DNA of 64,000 nucleotides from an uncultured Clostridia bacterium (GCA_947632335.1 CANROX010000003.1:1-64000), one strand, 5' to 3'; shown: positions 26,891 through 38,734, counted from the first letter of the stretch. Made by a program: numbers and translations. The notes: generated by a model from the letters alone, not told the origin.

Positions 26891-28729
26891 ATGTTAACTT
26901 TACTGGCCATTGGCGCAGGTATTGCTGTTTTTGCCGGCATTGGCGCCGGCGTAGGCATTGGTTTGGCTACCAGCAAGGCTACCCAGGCTGTGGCAAGACA
27001 GCCGGAGGCAGACGGTAAGATTTCAAAACTGCTTCTCTTAGGTTCGGCTCTTGCAGAGGCAACTGCTATTTATGGCTTTGTTGTAGGACTTCTTATAATC
27101 CTCCTGCTGAAACCTGATACAAACATTACTATCGTGGCAGTGGGTGCAGGCGTTGCTGTTCTTACAGGCGCAGGGGCAGGAATAGGAATAGGTATGGCAA
27201 CATCAAAGGCCTGTGAATCCGTAGCCAAATGCCCCGATGCAGACGGTAAAATTTCAAAGATACTTCTCTTGGGTTCAGCCCTTGCAGAGGCTACGGCTAT
27301 ATATGGATTTGTTGTGGGATTGCTGATTGTACTACTTCTTGGGGACTCCTCCTCGGTTTCTCCCGGAATTGCAGTAGGCGCCGGCGTTGCGGTATTTACC
27401 GGCATAGGTGCAGGGCTTGGCATAGGCAAGGCAACATCAAGTGCCTGTGAGGCGGTGTCAAAGTGCCCTGAAGCCGACGGCAAAATTTCAAAACTATTAC
27501 TTTTGGGTTCAGCCCTTGCAGAGGCAACTGCTATCTACGGTTTTGTTATAGGCCTATTAATAATTTTACTGGTTGGCGAGGGTGAATTTTCACCAATACT
27601 TACAGTGGGCGCCGGCGTGGCAGTACTGTCCGGCGTAGGTGCAGGACTTGGAATAGGTATGGCAACAAGCAAGGCTTGTTTGGCAGTTGCCTATAGTCCG
27701 GAATCTGACGGTAAGATTTCAAAATTATTACTTCTCGGAGCGGCGTTATCCGAGGCAACAGCAATTTACGGCTTTGTTGTAGGTTTACTTATTATTTTGC
27801 TTCTTAATCCGGCAGAGGCGGTTGCGGCTGCGTCTATCGGTGCAGGTACAGCGGTGCTTACCGGTATAGGTGCAGGTTTTGGAATTGGATTTGCAACAAG
27901 CAAGGCTTGTGAATCAGTTGCAAAATGCCCCGATGCAGACGGCAAAATTTCAAAATTATTACTTCTTGGTTCAGCTCTCTCGGAGGCAACGGCTATATAT
28001 GGATTTGTAGTAGGTCTTTTGATTATCCTACTTATGGGCGGAAATGCAGTACCTCAAATGGCTATAGGCGCGGGCCTTGCTGTGTTTACAGGCATAGGCG
28101 CAGGTATAGGTATAGGTCTTGCAACAGCAAAATCCTGCACAGCGGCAGGCAGATGTCCGGAGGCGGACGGCAAAATTTCAAAATTATTACTTCTTGGTTC
28201 AGCTCTTTCGGAAGCAACAGCTATATACGGATTTGTAATAGGACTTCTGATTATTCTTCTTCTGGGTGCAGGTGAATTTTCTCCAATCCTTTCATTCGGT
28301 GCAGGTTTGGCTGTGTTCGCAGGTGTAGGTGCAGGCGTAGGTATTGGTGTATCTACAAGCAGGGCCTGTTCATCAGTATCACATAATCCAAGTGCAGACG
28401 GCAAGATTTCAAAACTTTTACTTCTTGGTTCAGCACTTTCAGAGGCCACCGCTATATATGGCTTTGTAGTGGGACTTCTTATTATTCTTCTGTTAGACGC
28501 TGCTGCCCTTGCCTCAACAGTTGCAGTAGGTGCAGGTATAGCAGTATTTACCGGCTTAGGGGCAGGCTTTGGAATAGGTTTGGCTACATCAAAATCCTGT
28601 ATATCGGCTGCCAGACAGCCGGAGGCAGACGGCAAAATTTCAAAACTTTTGCTTCTCGGTTCTGCCCTTGCGGAGGCAACAGCTATTTACGGATTTGTTA
28701 TTGGTTTATTAGTAATTCTTTTAATGTAA
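26891..28729 (+). CDS. atpE: F-type ATP synthase subunit c, octuple fusion (8 c-hairpins in one 612-aa polypeptide)
   Basis: Eight tandem 71-79 aa units, each GAGxAVxxGxGAGxGIGxATSK...[17 protein letters not shown](A/S)EATAIYGFV(V/I)GLLIILL; sits between atpB and atpF. Confidence 0.95.
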   Translation: MLTLLAIGAGIAVFAGIGAGVGIGLATSKATQAVARQPEADGKISKLLLLGSALAEATAIYGFVVGLLIILLLKPDTNITIVAVGAGVAVLTGAGAGIGIGMATSKACESVAKCPDADGKISKILLLGSALAEATAIYGFVVGLLIVLLLGDSSSVSPGIAVGAGVAVFTGIGAGLGIGKATSSACEAVSKCPEADGKISKLLLLGSALAEATAIYGFVIGLLIILLVGEGEFSPILTVGAGVAVLSGVGAGLGIGMATSKACLAVAYSPESDGKISKLLLLGAALSEATAIYGFVVGLLIILLLNPAEAVAAASIGAGTAVLTGIGAGFGIGFATSKACESVAKCPDADGKISKLLLLGSALSEATAIYGFVVGLLIILLMGGNAVPQMAIGAGLAVFTGIGAGIGIGLATAKSCTAAGRCPEADGKISKLLLLGSALSEATAIYGFVIGLLIILLLGAGEFSPILSFGAGLAVFAGVGAGVGIGVSTSRACSSVSHNPSADGKISKLLLLGSALSEATAIYGFVVGLLIILLLDAAALASTVAVGAGIAVFTGLGAGFGIGLATSKSCISAARQPEADGKISKLLLLGSALAEATAIYGFVIGLLVILLM

Positions 28730-28741
28730 GGAGGGAAGAAA

Positions 28742-29218
28742 GTGTTAAGTATAGATTTTTGGAATATTTTATTTACGGTTATTAACCTTCTCATATTCTT
28801 TCTCATTATCAAGTTCTTCCTCCTGAAACCCATTAAAAATATAATGGATAAGCGCCAGCAGATGATACAAGATGATTTTGACAGTGCTGCAAAGACAAAA
28901 AAAGAGGCAGAGCAGTTAAAAGATGAATATGAGGGTAATATTCAGTCGGCAAAGGAGGAAGCAGCTAAAATTACAGATACAGCAAAGAAAAATGCTGCAA
29001 AACAGAGGGAAAACCTCCTTGAAACTGCCAATGAAGAGGCAAGGAACATTGTGGAAAAGGCACAAAAGAATGCACAGGCAGAATACGATAAGACAATTTC
29101 CAAGCTGGAAAGTGAAATTGCAGGTCTTGCCCTTGTGGCGGCAACAAAAGTTGTAAAAAACAGTACATCTGAAGAAGATGTATCTGACTTTGATAAATTC
29201 CTTAACGGGGAGGATTAG
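28742..29218 (+). CDS. atpF: F-type ATP synthase subunit b
   Basis: FWNILFTVINLLIFFLIIKFFLLKPIKNIMDKRQQMIQDDFDSA plus coiled coil. Confidence 0.93.
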   Translation: MLSIDFWNILFTVINLLIFFLIIKFFLLKPIKNIMDKRQQMIQDDFDSAAKTKKEAEQLKDEYEGNIQSAKEEAAKITDTAKKNAAKQRENLLETANEEARNIVEKAQKNAQAEYDKTISKLESEIAGLALVAATKVVKNSTSEEDVSDFDKFLNGED

Positions 29219-29222
29219 TAGT

Positions 29223-29726
29223 ATGGCATCTGTAGTAATTAACTACGCTGCGGCTCTTTTCCAATTATCCATAAATACTGACTCCATAAGGGAGGCAGAG
29301 GAGATTTTTGAAGAAAATACAGTTCTCATAAAAGCCCTTGAAAGTCCGGTTGTTCCCTTTAAAAACAAATGTAATGTTATTGATAAGATTTTTCCTAAGG
29401 ATATGAGAAGTTTTATTAAGGTCGTTTGTAAAAAGGGAAGAATAAACCTTATTAATGATATATTTGATGAGTACAAAAGGATTTATAACAGGGAAAAAGG
29501 AATTGTAAATGCTGACATTTATTATGTTGCAAAGCCAACAGATAAACAGCAGGAAAAATTAAAGTCCTTCTTAAAGAAAAGGCTTGGTGTAGAAACAGTG
29601 AACCTCAATCTTGTGCATAAGCCGGAGCTTATGGGCGGCTTTGTTATTAATGCAAATGGCATAGAATATGACAGGAGCTTTAAGGGCAGGATTGACGCAT
29701 TAAATCGTAAATTAGTCCGGAGGTAA
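29223..29726 (+). CDS. atpH: F-type ATP synthase subunit delta
   Basis: [21 protein letters not shown]...[40 protein letters not shown]. Confidence 0.93.
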   Translation: MASVVINYAAALFQLSINTDSIREAEEIFEENTVLIKALESPVVPFKNKCNVIDKIFPKDMRSFIKVVCKKGRINLINDIFDEYKRIYNREKGIVNADIYYVAKPTDKQQEKLKSFLKKRLGVETVNLNLVHKPELMGGFVINANGIEYDRSFKGRIDALNRKLVRR

Positions 29727-29731
29727 CTCAA

Positions 29732-31240
29732 ATGAGTGCTATAAGATCAGATGAAATTATTTCAATACTAAAAAGTGAAATAGCAAATTTTGATTTTGAT
29801 AAAGGTGAAAAGGAAACCGGTGAGGTGATTTCTCTTAGCGACGGTATTGCAAGAATATATGGCATTGAAGGTGCAATGTACGGTGAAATTGTAGTATTTG
29901 AAAACGGCGCTAAGGGTATGGTGCAGGACATTAAGGTAAACGACATCGGTGTAATCCTTTTTGATAAAGATAGAGGTATTAAAGAGGGAGCAAAGGTAAC
30001 AAGGACCCATAAAAAGGCAGGTGTGCCTGTTGGAGAGGCCTTTCTTGGCAGGGTTGTAAACGCACTTGGTGCCCCCATTGACGGCAAGGGAGAAATCAAG
30101 GAGGACGGCTACCGTCCCGTTGAGTGTCCGGCACCCTCTATTGTTGAAAGAAAATCTGTCAATAAGCCAATGTCAACGGGTATTCTTTCCATTGATTCAA
30201 TGTTTCCCATAGGCAGGGGCCAGCGTGAGCTTATTATCGGTGACAGACAGACAGGCAAAACATCTATTGCAACCGACGCAATGCTGAACCAAAAAGGCAA
30301 CGGAGTTATTTGTATTTATGTTGCTATTGGTCAAAAAGCCTCAACAGTTGCAAGGGTTGTTAATACTCTGGAGAAAAACGGTGCAATGGACTATTCCATT
30401 GTGGTTTCTGCCACAGCTTCCGACCCTGCACCGGTTCAGTATATTGCTCCATATGCAGGAACTTCCCTTGCGGAGTACTTTATGTATAAGGGCAAGGATG
30501 TACTTATTGTATATGATGATTTAAGTAAGCACGCTGTTGCATACCGTGCAATGTCACTTCTTCTTGAGCGTTCGCCCGGCCGTGAGGCATATCCCGGCGA
30601 TGTATTTTACCTGCACTCAAGACTTCTTGAGCGTTCGGCAAAACTTTCCGATGATTTGGGAGGAGGCTCAATTACTGCCCTTCCAATCATTGAAACCCAG
30701 GCAGGCGATGTTTCAGCGTATATCCCGACAAATGTTATTTCTATTACTGACGGACAGATTTTCCTTGAAAGCGACCTTTTTAACTCCGGTATGCGACCTG
30801 CCGTTAATGTGGGTCTTTCCGTTTCCCGAGTTGGCGGTGCAGCACAGACCAAAGCTATGAAAAAGGCGGCGGGCTCAATCCGTATTGACTTGGCTCAATA
30901 CAGAGAAATGGAAGTGTTCACACAGTTCTCCTCTGACCTTGACGATGAAACTAAGGAACAACTGCAGTTTGGTAAAGGTCTTATGGAAATGCTTAAACAG
31001 CCCCTGTGCAATCCTCTTTCTCTTCATCAGCAGGTTATCTCTTTGGTTGTTGCAGAAAGCAAGCTGATGCTTGATATTGATGTTGCGGATATAAAAACAT
31101 TCCAAATGGATTTGCTTAATTATTTTGACAACAGTTATCCGGAAATCGGCAGGGAGATTGAAGAGAAAAAGGTTTTGTCCGATGAGCTTAGAGAAAAAAT
31201 TGTTTCCGTTACTAAGGATTACAAGGGTACACTCCGGTAA
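29732..31240 (+). CDS. atpA: F-type ATP synthase subunit alpha
   Basis: 502 aa; [27 protein letters not shown]. Confidence 0.97.
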   Translation: MSAIRSDEIISILKSEIANFDFDKGEKETGEVISLSDGIARIYGIEGAMYGEIVVFENGAKGMVQDIKVNDIGVILFDKDRGIKEGAKVTRTHKKAGVPVGEAFLGRVVNALGAPIDGKGEIKEDGYRPVECPAPSIVERKSVNKPMSTGILSIDSMFPIGRGQRELIIGDRQTGKTSIATDAMLNQKGNGVICIYVAIGQKASTVARVVNTLEKNGAMDYSIVVSATASDPAPVQYIAPYAGTSLAEYFMYKGKDVLIVYDDLSKHAVAYRAMSLLLERSPGREAYPGDVFYLHSRLLERSAKLSDDLGGGSITALPIIETQAGDVSAYIPTNVISITDGQIFLESDLFNSGMRPAVNVGLSVSRVGGAAQTKAMKKAAGSIRIDLAQYREMEVFTQFSSDLDDETKEQLQFGKGLMEMLKQPLCNPLSLHQQVISLVVAESKLMLDIDVADIKTFQMDLLNYFDNSYPEIGREIEEKKVLSDELREKIVSVTKDYKGTLR

Positions 31241-31252
31241 GAAGGTTATTAT

Positions 31253-32158
31253 ATGGCTAATACAAGAGAAATTCAAAGCAGAATTAAAAGTATTAATGAT
31301 ACCCTTAAAATCACTAATGCTATGTATATGATTTCTTCCAGTAAGCTGAAAAAAGCAAGGAGAGAGTACGATAATTCTCACCCATACTTTGTAAGTCTGC
31401 AAAACGCTATTAAAAAGGTACTTAAACTGGTTCCCAATGTGGAGAACAGATATTTTTACAATGAAAACGACGAGGCAGGGCAACCGGAAAAGCGTAAGGG
31501 TGTTATTGTTGTTACTGCGGATAAGGGCCTTGCAGGGGCATACAACCACAATGTAATTAAGCTGGCTGAGAAGATTATTGACAACGAAAGCTGGAAAAAC
31601 GACAAGCTGTTTGTGGTAGGTCAGGTAGGGCGACACTTTTTTGAGAAAAGGCATACCTGTGTTGATGAGGAATTTCAGTATACGGCACAGGACCCAAGCC
31701 TTAACCGTGCAAGAAAAATTGCAGAAAAAATGGTTCATATGTTTGACAGCAGGGAGCTTGACGAGGTATATATTGTCTACACCCATATGACTTCTCCTAT
31801 AGCTTATGACGCAAAGGTGAAAAGACTTCTCCCTCTAAGAAAGCGTGCATTTACGGAACAGTCCGATAATATTAAGTTCACCGGGAATACAAACAACATA
31901 ACACTTCTTCCATCTGCAAAGGCCGTTTTTGAAAATGTAATTCCTGACTTTATTGCCGGCTATGTATACGGAGCACTTGTTGAGTCCTACTGTAGCGAAC
32001 AGAATGCCAGAATGATGGCTATGCAGGCAGCGTCCGACAGCGCAAAGGAAATGCTCAAAGATTTATCTGTTATGTATAACAGGGCAAGACAGGCGGCTAT
32101 TACTCAAGAAATAACAGAGGTTATTTCCGGCGCTAAGGCTCAGAAAAATAAGAACTAA
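31253..32158 (+). CDS. atpG: F-type ATP synthase subunit gamma
   Basis: MANTREIQSRIKSINDTLKITNAMYMISSSKLKKA; VTADKGLAGAYNHNV. Confidence 0.95.
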   Translation: MANTREIQSRIKSINDTLKITNAMYMISSSKLKKARREYDNSHPYFVSLQNAIKKVLKLVPNVENRYFYNENDEAGQPEKRKGVIVVTADKGLAGAYNHNVIKLAEKIIDNESWKNDKLFVVGQVGRHFFEKRHTCVDEEFQYTAQDPSLNRARKIAEKMVHMFDSRELDEVYIVYTHMTSPIAYDAKVKRLLPLRKRAFTEQSDNIKFTGNTNNITLLPSAKAVFENVIPDFIAGYVYGALVESYCSEQNARMMAMQAASDSAKEMLKDLSVMYNRARQAAITQEITEVISGAKAQKNKN

Positions 32159-32213
32159 TATATTATACAAATTCCATATAAAAGATACTTTACACATTTG
32201 TGTGAAAGGATGA

Positions 32214-33611
<1,398 letters not shown>

Positions 33612-33635
33612 TTTTATATTAAATGGTGATTTATA

Positions 33636-34043
33636 ATGAATACATTTAGTTTAAAAATCCTTGCGTCAGATAAGGTGGTGTATGAGGGAGAATGTGAGAA
33701 AATGACAATCCCTGCCTTTGACGGTGAAAAGGGTATTTTGGCAAATCACGAAAATATATTAATGGCTACTGACATGGGTATGACAAGGTTCACAAAACCC
33801 GACGGAGAAGAAGTGAATATTTTTACAGGCCTTGGATTTATTGAAGTAATGAATAACGAGGTTACTTTCCTTGTGCAGACCAGCGAATTTCCTGAAGAAA
33901 TTGACGCAAACAGGGCAAGAGAGGCAAAAAGAAGAGCAGAGGAGGCTCTCCGCCAGAAGAAAAGTCTTATTGAGTATCACAACTCAAAGGCGTCTCTTTC
34001 AAGAGCTATGGCAAGGCTCAAGGCCACAAGCAAATATATGTAA
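33636..34043 (+). CDS. atpC: F-type ATP synthase subunit epsilon
   Basis: MNTFSLKILASDKVVYEGECEKMTIPAFDGEKGILANHENIL. Confidence 0.93.
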   Translation: MNTFSLKILASDKVVYEGECEKMTIPAFDGEKGILANHENILMATDMGMTRFTKPDGEEVNIFTGLGFIEVMNNEVTFLVQTSEFPEEIDANRAREAKRRAEEALRQKKSLIEYHNSKASLSRAMARLKATSKYM

Positions 34044-34047
34044 CAGA

Positions 34048-34078
34048 AAAGGAGCTGTTTATTTTACAGCTCCTTTGT
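34048..34078. terminator. Bidirectional terminator after the atp operon
   Basis: AAGGAGCTGT-TTATTTT-ACAGCTCCTT. Confidence 0.7.
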
Positions 34079-34436
34079 TTATTAAAATTATCCTGTTGTT
34101 TTTCTTTGTAAGTCGGTACTTATGAAGTTTTAAGGCAAGGGGTATTGAGGGTTTCTGAATTATCCGTATTGTAAGGATAAGGGTAACAGTAAAAATGGCT
34201 ATGCAAAGGGCAACAACCCCCATAATCAGAAATATTTTTGAAGTTATTATAAGATAAAATACAGCGCATATTATTGACGATGTTATGGACAAAAGGAACA
34301 GTGAGAAACTAAAGAAAATCAATGTACTTGCTATACCGCTTTTAAGTACAATGTCATTAATTTCTCCATAGACTTCAATTTCCTTTTCCTTTGTCTTTAA
34401 TGCGTCTGCAAGATTTTTCATATTACTGATTTTCAT
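34059..34436 (-). CDS. Small membrane protein of unknown function
   Basis: 125 aa with hydrophobic segments; convergent with the atp operon. Confidence 0.5.
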   Translation of the reverse strand: MKISNMKNLADALKTKEKEIEVYGEINDIVLKSGIASTLIFFSFSLFLLSITSSIICAVFYLIITSKIFLIMGVVALCIAIFTVTLILTIRIIQKPSIPLALKLHKYRLTKKNNRIILINKGAVK

Positions 34437-34636
34437 AATATCACCGTTCTTTATTATAGCATAATAAAAATTTTATGTCTATAAATGACAGGAAAATACA
34501 CAGAGGGGATAAGATTTGTAAAACTTGTTTAAAAATTTTTAAACAGCACGCAGAAATTTACAAATTGTTCACAACAATATAAGAATAAAAATGTATAATA
34601 TAATTGTTAAAGTATAATTTAAAAGGAGGAGTATAA

Positions 34637-37600
34637 ATGATTAAAAAATCCCTTTCAGTTATTCTTGCAATACTGATGATTGCTACAACACTTGTTATTA
34701 GCGGTGCAGTTTTTGCAGAGGATACGGACAGCTTTCAGGCAGGGGATACAGTCTACTTTGATTGCTCGGACTTTATTGACTGGACAACAGCAAGTGCTAT
34801 TGAGTACATTAACTTTACAGAGTACACAAGGGCCGATAACGGAGGAAGTGTTGTTATCGAAAGCTGTGACAAGACAAAGTACAACCCTGTAATGCTTACT
34901 GACAAAATCAATGACTATCAGTATAGTTATACATTTACAGAGGAAACAGCAGGTGCAAAGTGTCTGCGTTTCTGGAGGGGCAACACAGAGAAACTTTGGA
35001 ATAATTCTCCCCTTCTTACATACGAAATGTTTAAAGAAGGTAAAAACTGCGTAAAGGTTTCCGATTTTGACGGCAACGGAACTGTATGCGTATTTGGCTC
35101 TGCACCTGTAACAAGTTCCACAGAGGAAAAGACAACCTCATCAAAGGAGGATACATCCACCACCCAGCCGGGAGGAGATTCAAAATTCAGCTATGCACAG
35201 GCAAACCAGCTCTATGTTCACGGGGTTATGGGAAACAGTGCTGACACAGAGGCATGGGAAATGTGGGAAAGAGAAGAGGACGGAAACTTCTACTTTTTCT
35301 TACCCTCATCTGCGGATAAAAACAGCATTGAGGTATACAACACCTTTAAAAATGAGGTTACTGTAGGAGATGTGAAAATTCCTGCCAACTCTGTTGTAAC
35401 AATGGATTACAGCACCTCAAAAACATATACTGTAAATACAGGTTCGTCCACAGAAAAGCTGAAAATTATGAGAAGCGGCGCAGAGTGTGCGGTTTATGTA
35501 AATAACAGTTCTAAGTTTAACGGTGTGGATATGTATACATACCTTTGTCAGGATAAGTCGAATACGGCTAACGGCAGTGGTGCAGTTACAGAGAGCGACG
35601 GCACTCTGACAAATACCCCTGTTAAGAAGATAAAGGGTAGAGGAAATACTTCTTGGGGAAAGACAAAGAAGTCCTTTAATATTACATATGACTCAGCTCT
35701 GAAGATTTCTGGTATGGATAAGACAAAGAAGTATTCTATTTGTGCAAATTATCAGGACGATTCGCTGTCAAGAAACAGATTTTTATATGACCTTGGCAAT
35801 CAGGTAGGTCTGCCATACAGTCCTCAGAGCAGATTTGCAGATTTCTATATTAACGGAGTGTATATGGGCTCATATCAGATGTGTCAAAAGGTTGAAGTTG
35901 GCAACGACGAGCTTATCGGAGATTTGACCGGTGATGACCATATTGCTCCTGACGGAAAATTGGCAGCAGATTTTCCCTTTGCATTTAAGATTGACAGCGG
36001 TATAGACTATGATGATTTCTGGTTCACAGCAGGAAATAACAGTATTATAGTTGTTTCTCCGGAGCTTGCTGACGGAGACCCGTACTACAATGAAGTAAGG
36101 CAGTATATATCAGAGAAGTTTGAGGAGATGTTTACAGCCCTTAAAAATAATTCTGCAAACCTCTATGATTTAATTGACCCCGACTCCTTTGCAAAAATTT
36201 ATTTAATTAACGAGCTGGGCAAAAACTGGGATGTAGGTGTAAGCTCATTCTACTTTGTTTACAAACAGGATAAAGACGGAAAGTACAGATTCTTTGCCTC
36301 CCCGCCCTGGGACTATGATAATGCCCTTGGCAACGCAATCGGTGTTTCCAGTGATTTAAACGGACTTGGAGTAAGAGATTATACCCTGCCAACAGGTGAA
36401 TGGGTATCCCGAAAGGGCGGCAAATCAAATGTGAATAATGTTGCCTCCCTTATGTATAAGAATACACTTCTTAAAAAGAGAATCAGTGAGGTTTGGTACG
36501 AGAGCTTTGTACCGGCTATTGAATTTATATTTAATAAGACCAATATAAATACAGGAAGTATGTATTCTTCAGATGTATATTATCAGCTGATTAAGGATTC
36601 TGCCGCTATGAATTATGCTTCAGGCAGACTTATTAATCCTGAACCCCAGTGGATTGCATATCATGGTTCACTTAATAAATGTTTCTTTGATTATTCTGCA
36701 AAAGAATTTAGACAGGCATCTGTTGCCACAGAGTACGATGTTAATTCCTTTGAGGGTGTTTACAACTATTGTGTAGACTGGCTAAACAGCCGTGCCTCCT
36801 ATCTTTCAAACCTGTTTGTAGACTCATATATAGAGCCTAAAGAACCGACAAAGCCGACTGACCCCACAGATGTTTCCCCAACAACACCAAGCACCACAAT
36901 GCCTGAGGAACACGAAATTCAGGAGGGTACCTTGATAGAATTTGCCTTTGATAATTACGGTAAAATATCAGAGGAAAAACTGACAGAATACGGAGATAAG
37001 AACGGTTATAAGGCAACATTTGGCCAGGCAGACTTATTACTATCAATGGACGGCATAGGAAACAGGGCCCTTGAATGGTCAGCTGCAGAGTACGGCGTAG
37101 GTTCCGATACCATTGTTCCCATTATGTCAGCAGGAAGTAAAAATCCTTGGGGCGACAATCCATACATACAGGTGAGCTTTGACGCTACACAATATACCGA
37201 CCTTAGCTTTTCAATGGAAATGGCAGGCAGCAACAAGGCGCCGGCAAACTGGAAACTGCAATACAGTCTGGACGGCACCAGCTTTAATGATATTGAAAAC
37301 ACAAGTTATACTATTTCCGCCGACAACAGAAAGATTATGACAGAGTACATCAAGGACATTAAGCTTCCACAGGAATGTAATGGTGCGGAAAATGTAATAA
37401 TCAGAGCAGTACCAACATCAAAGGTAACTATTGCAGGAGGAAATTATGACGACGCTCCCACAAGCGGAGAAATTGCAATAAACAATATTAGAGTAATGGG
37501 TAATTCTGCTAAGGAGCCTATTGCAGGTGATATTAACCTTGACGGAAATGTTACAGTTCAGGACGCAACAACTATTCAGAAGTATTCTACAAGAATAGTT

Positions 37601-37714
37601 AAACTTACAACATTACAGATTGCCGCCGGAGATTTTAATAAAGACGGAAAAGTAAATATTAGGGATTCAACAGCAATTCAGAAATTTATTGCAGGCCTAC
37701 TTCCCGACGAATAA
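34637..37714 (+). CDS. Secreted CotH-kinase-like protein with C-terminal type I dockerin
   Basis: Signal peptide; CotH-like core (KGRGNTSWGKTKKSFNITYD, NYQDDSLSRNRFLYDLG, SPPWDYDNALGN); dockerin DINLDGNVTVQDATTIQKYSTRIVKL...DFNKDGKVNIRDSTAIQKFIAGLL. Confidence 0.88.
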   Translation: MIKKSLSVILAILMIATTLVISGAVFAEDTDSFQAGDTVYFDCSDFIDWTTASAIEYINFTEYTRADNGGSVVIESCDKTKYNPVMLTDKINDYQYSYTFTEETAGAKCLRFWRGNTEKLWNNSPLLTYEMFKEGKNCVKVSDFDGNGTVCVFGSAPVTSSTEEKTTSSKEDTSTTQPGGDSKFSYAQANQLYVHGVMGNSADTEAWEMWEREEDGNFYFFLPSSADKNSIEVYNTFKNEVTVGDVKIPANSVVTMDYSTSKTYTVNTGSSTEKLKIMRSGAECAVYVNNSSKFNGVDMYTYLCQDKSNTANGSGAVTESDGTLTNTPVKKIKGRGNTSWGKTKKSFNITYDSALKISGMDKTKKYSICANYQDDSLSRNRFLYDLGNQVGLPYSPQSRFADFYINGVYMGSYQMCQKVEVGNDELIGDLTGDDHIAPDGKLAADFPFAFKIDSGIDYDDFWFTAGNNSIIVVSPELADGDPYYNEVRQYISEKFEEMFTALKNNSANLYDLIDPDSFAKIYLINELGKNWDVGVSSFYFVYKQDKDGKYRFFASPPWDYDNALGNAIGVSSDLNGLGVRDYTLPTGEWVSRKGGKSNVNNVASLMYKNTLLKKRISEVWYESFVPAIEFIFNKTNINTGSMYSSDVYYQLIKDSAAMNYASGRLINPEPQWIAYHGSLNKCFFDYSAKEFRQASVATEYDVNSFEGVYNYCVDWLNSRASYLSNLFVDSYIEPKEPTKPTDPTDVSPTTPSTTMPEEHEIQEGTLIEFAFDNYGKISEEKLTEYGDKNGYKATFGQADLLLSMDGIGNRALEWSAAEYGVGSDTIVPIMSAGSKNPWGDNPYIQVSFDATQYTDLSFSMEMAGSNKAPANWKLQYSLDGTSFNDIENTSYTISADNRKIMTEYIKDIKLPQECNGAENVIIRAVPTSKVTIAGGNYDDAPTSGEIAINNIRVMGNSAKEPIAGDINLDGNVTVQDATTIQKYSTRIVKLTTLQIAAGDFNKDGKVNIRDSTAIQKFIAGLLPDE

Positions 37715-37728
37715 TATGTATGTGTTAA

Positions 37729-37767
37729 CAATCTCCTATGGTGCAAGCCGCCATAGGAGATTTTCTT
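37729..37767 (+). terminator. Rho-independent terminator
   Basis: AATCTCCTATGG-N9-CCATAGGAGATT then TTC. Confidence 0.7.
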
Positions 37768-37839
37768 ATGCTGAAATTAATAGTAATTTATTTGCTTTAC
37801 CTTTTTATAAATTATTGATATAATAATACTGGTGATATT

Positions 37840-38685
37840 ATGGAGCGGATTATTTCAGTTGAAAATATGAGAAAAAGCGACGCCTACACCATAGCAAATT
37901 TTATTGAAAGCAAGGACCTTATGTATAAGGCAGGTTTAGGCGTATTCAATAGCTATAACTTTAAAACCTCAAATAAAGTGGCTATTGTTTGCGGAAGCGG
38001 AAACAATGCCGGTGACGGATATGTGCTAGCCCTGCTTTTAAAGGAAAAAAATATAGATGTAAAGCTTTTTCTCATAAAAGAGAAGTTTTCCCGTGACGGA
38101 AAATATTATTTTGACAAATGCATGGAACAGGGTATACCCTACTTCCTGTGTAATGAATATACGGACTTTACAGGTTATACTGTTATTGTAGATTGTATTT
38201 TCGGAACGGGATTTCAAGGAAAACCCAGGGGAAACAGCCAATTAGTAATTGAGAAGATTAACAAAGCTCCTGCATATACAATATCTGTAGATATTAATTC
38301 AGGCCTTAATGGCGACACAGGTTTTGCGGAATTTGCAGTAAAGTCAGATTTAACAGTGTCCATAGGATATTTTAAAACAGGTCATTTTATAAACGACGCT
38401 CCAAAGTATATTGGCAGACTTGTAAACTGCGATATAGATATAAGCCTTGTGGAAGATTGTTTTTATCTTGTAACTTCTTTTGATGAGGATATTGCCGATG
38501 CCAATATATATGAAAGTTATAATTCTTTTGAGGAAGAAAACAGTCCTATAGAGCATAATCCGATTGAGGCAATTAACAGTTTTACGGCGGAAAATAAAAA
38601 CAGGGTACTGGTTAAAAATATTGGAGAATATTCTGTTTTTTCTGACAAGGGTAAGACGGTTATTTTTACGGATAAAAGAAAATAA
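37840..38685 (+). CDS. NAD(P)H-hydrate epimerase-like protein (YjeF N-domain)
   Basis: MRKSDAYTIANFIESKDLMYKAG...VAIVCGSGNNAGDGYVLALLLKEK...VDCIFGTGFQGKPRG...SVDINSGLNGDTG. Confidence 0.85.
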   Translation: MERIISVENMRKSDAYTIANFIESKDLMYKAGLGVFNSYNFKTSNKVAIVCGSGNNAGDGYVLALLLKEKNIDVKLFLIKEKFSRDGKYYFDKCMEQGIPYFLCNEYTDFTGYTVIVDCIFGTGFQGKPRGNSQLVIEKINKAPAYTISVDINSGLNGDTGFAEFAVKSDLTVSIGYFKTGHFINDAPKYIGRLVNCDIDISLVEDCFYLVTSFDEDIADANIYESYNSFEEENSPIEHNPIEAINSFTAENKNRVLVKNIGEYSVFSDKGKTVIFTDKRK

Positions 38686-38734
38686 AAAATAACTGTCATA
38701 AAATAATTTGTATTTTCATACTATTATTATGAGA

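Noticed and set aside
27070-28635. Long minus-strand ORFs (137 and 193 aa) opposite atpE
   Set aside because: Low-complexity Ala/Pro-rich antisense shadows of the repeated GAG/GIG codons; no start signals and inside an essential operon.
26891-28729. atpE repeats as an assembly collapse or duplication artefact
   Set aside because: The units differ at many synonymous and non-synonymous sites and have distinct linkers, so they are not copies generated by misassembly; long-read confirmation would still be useful.
26891-28729. Tandem repeat or CRISPR-like array
   Set aside because: Period is about 230 bp, in frame and fully coding; no short identical repeats with unique spacers seen here or elsewhere in the window.
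30875-31786. 303-aa minus-strand ORF
   Set aside because: Antisense to atpA/atpG; no coding signature and no RBS.
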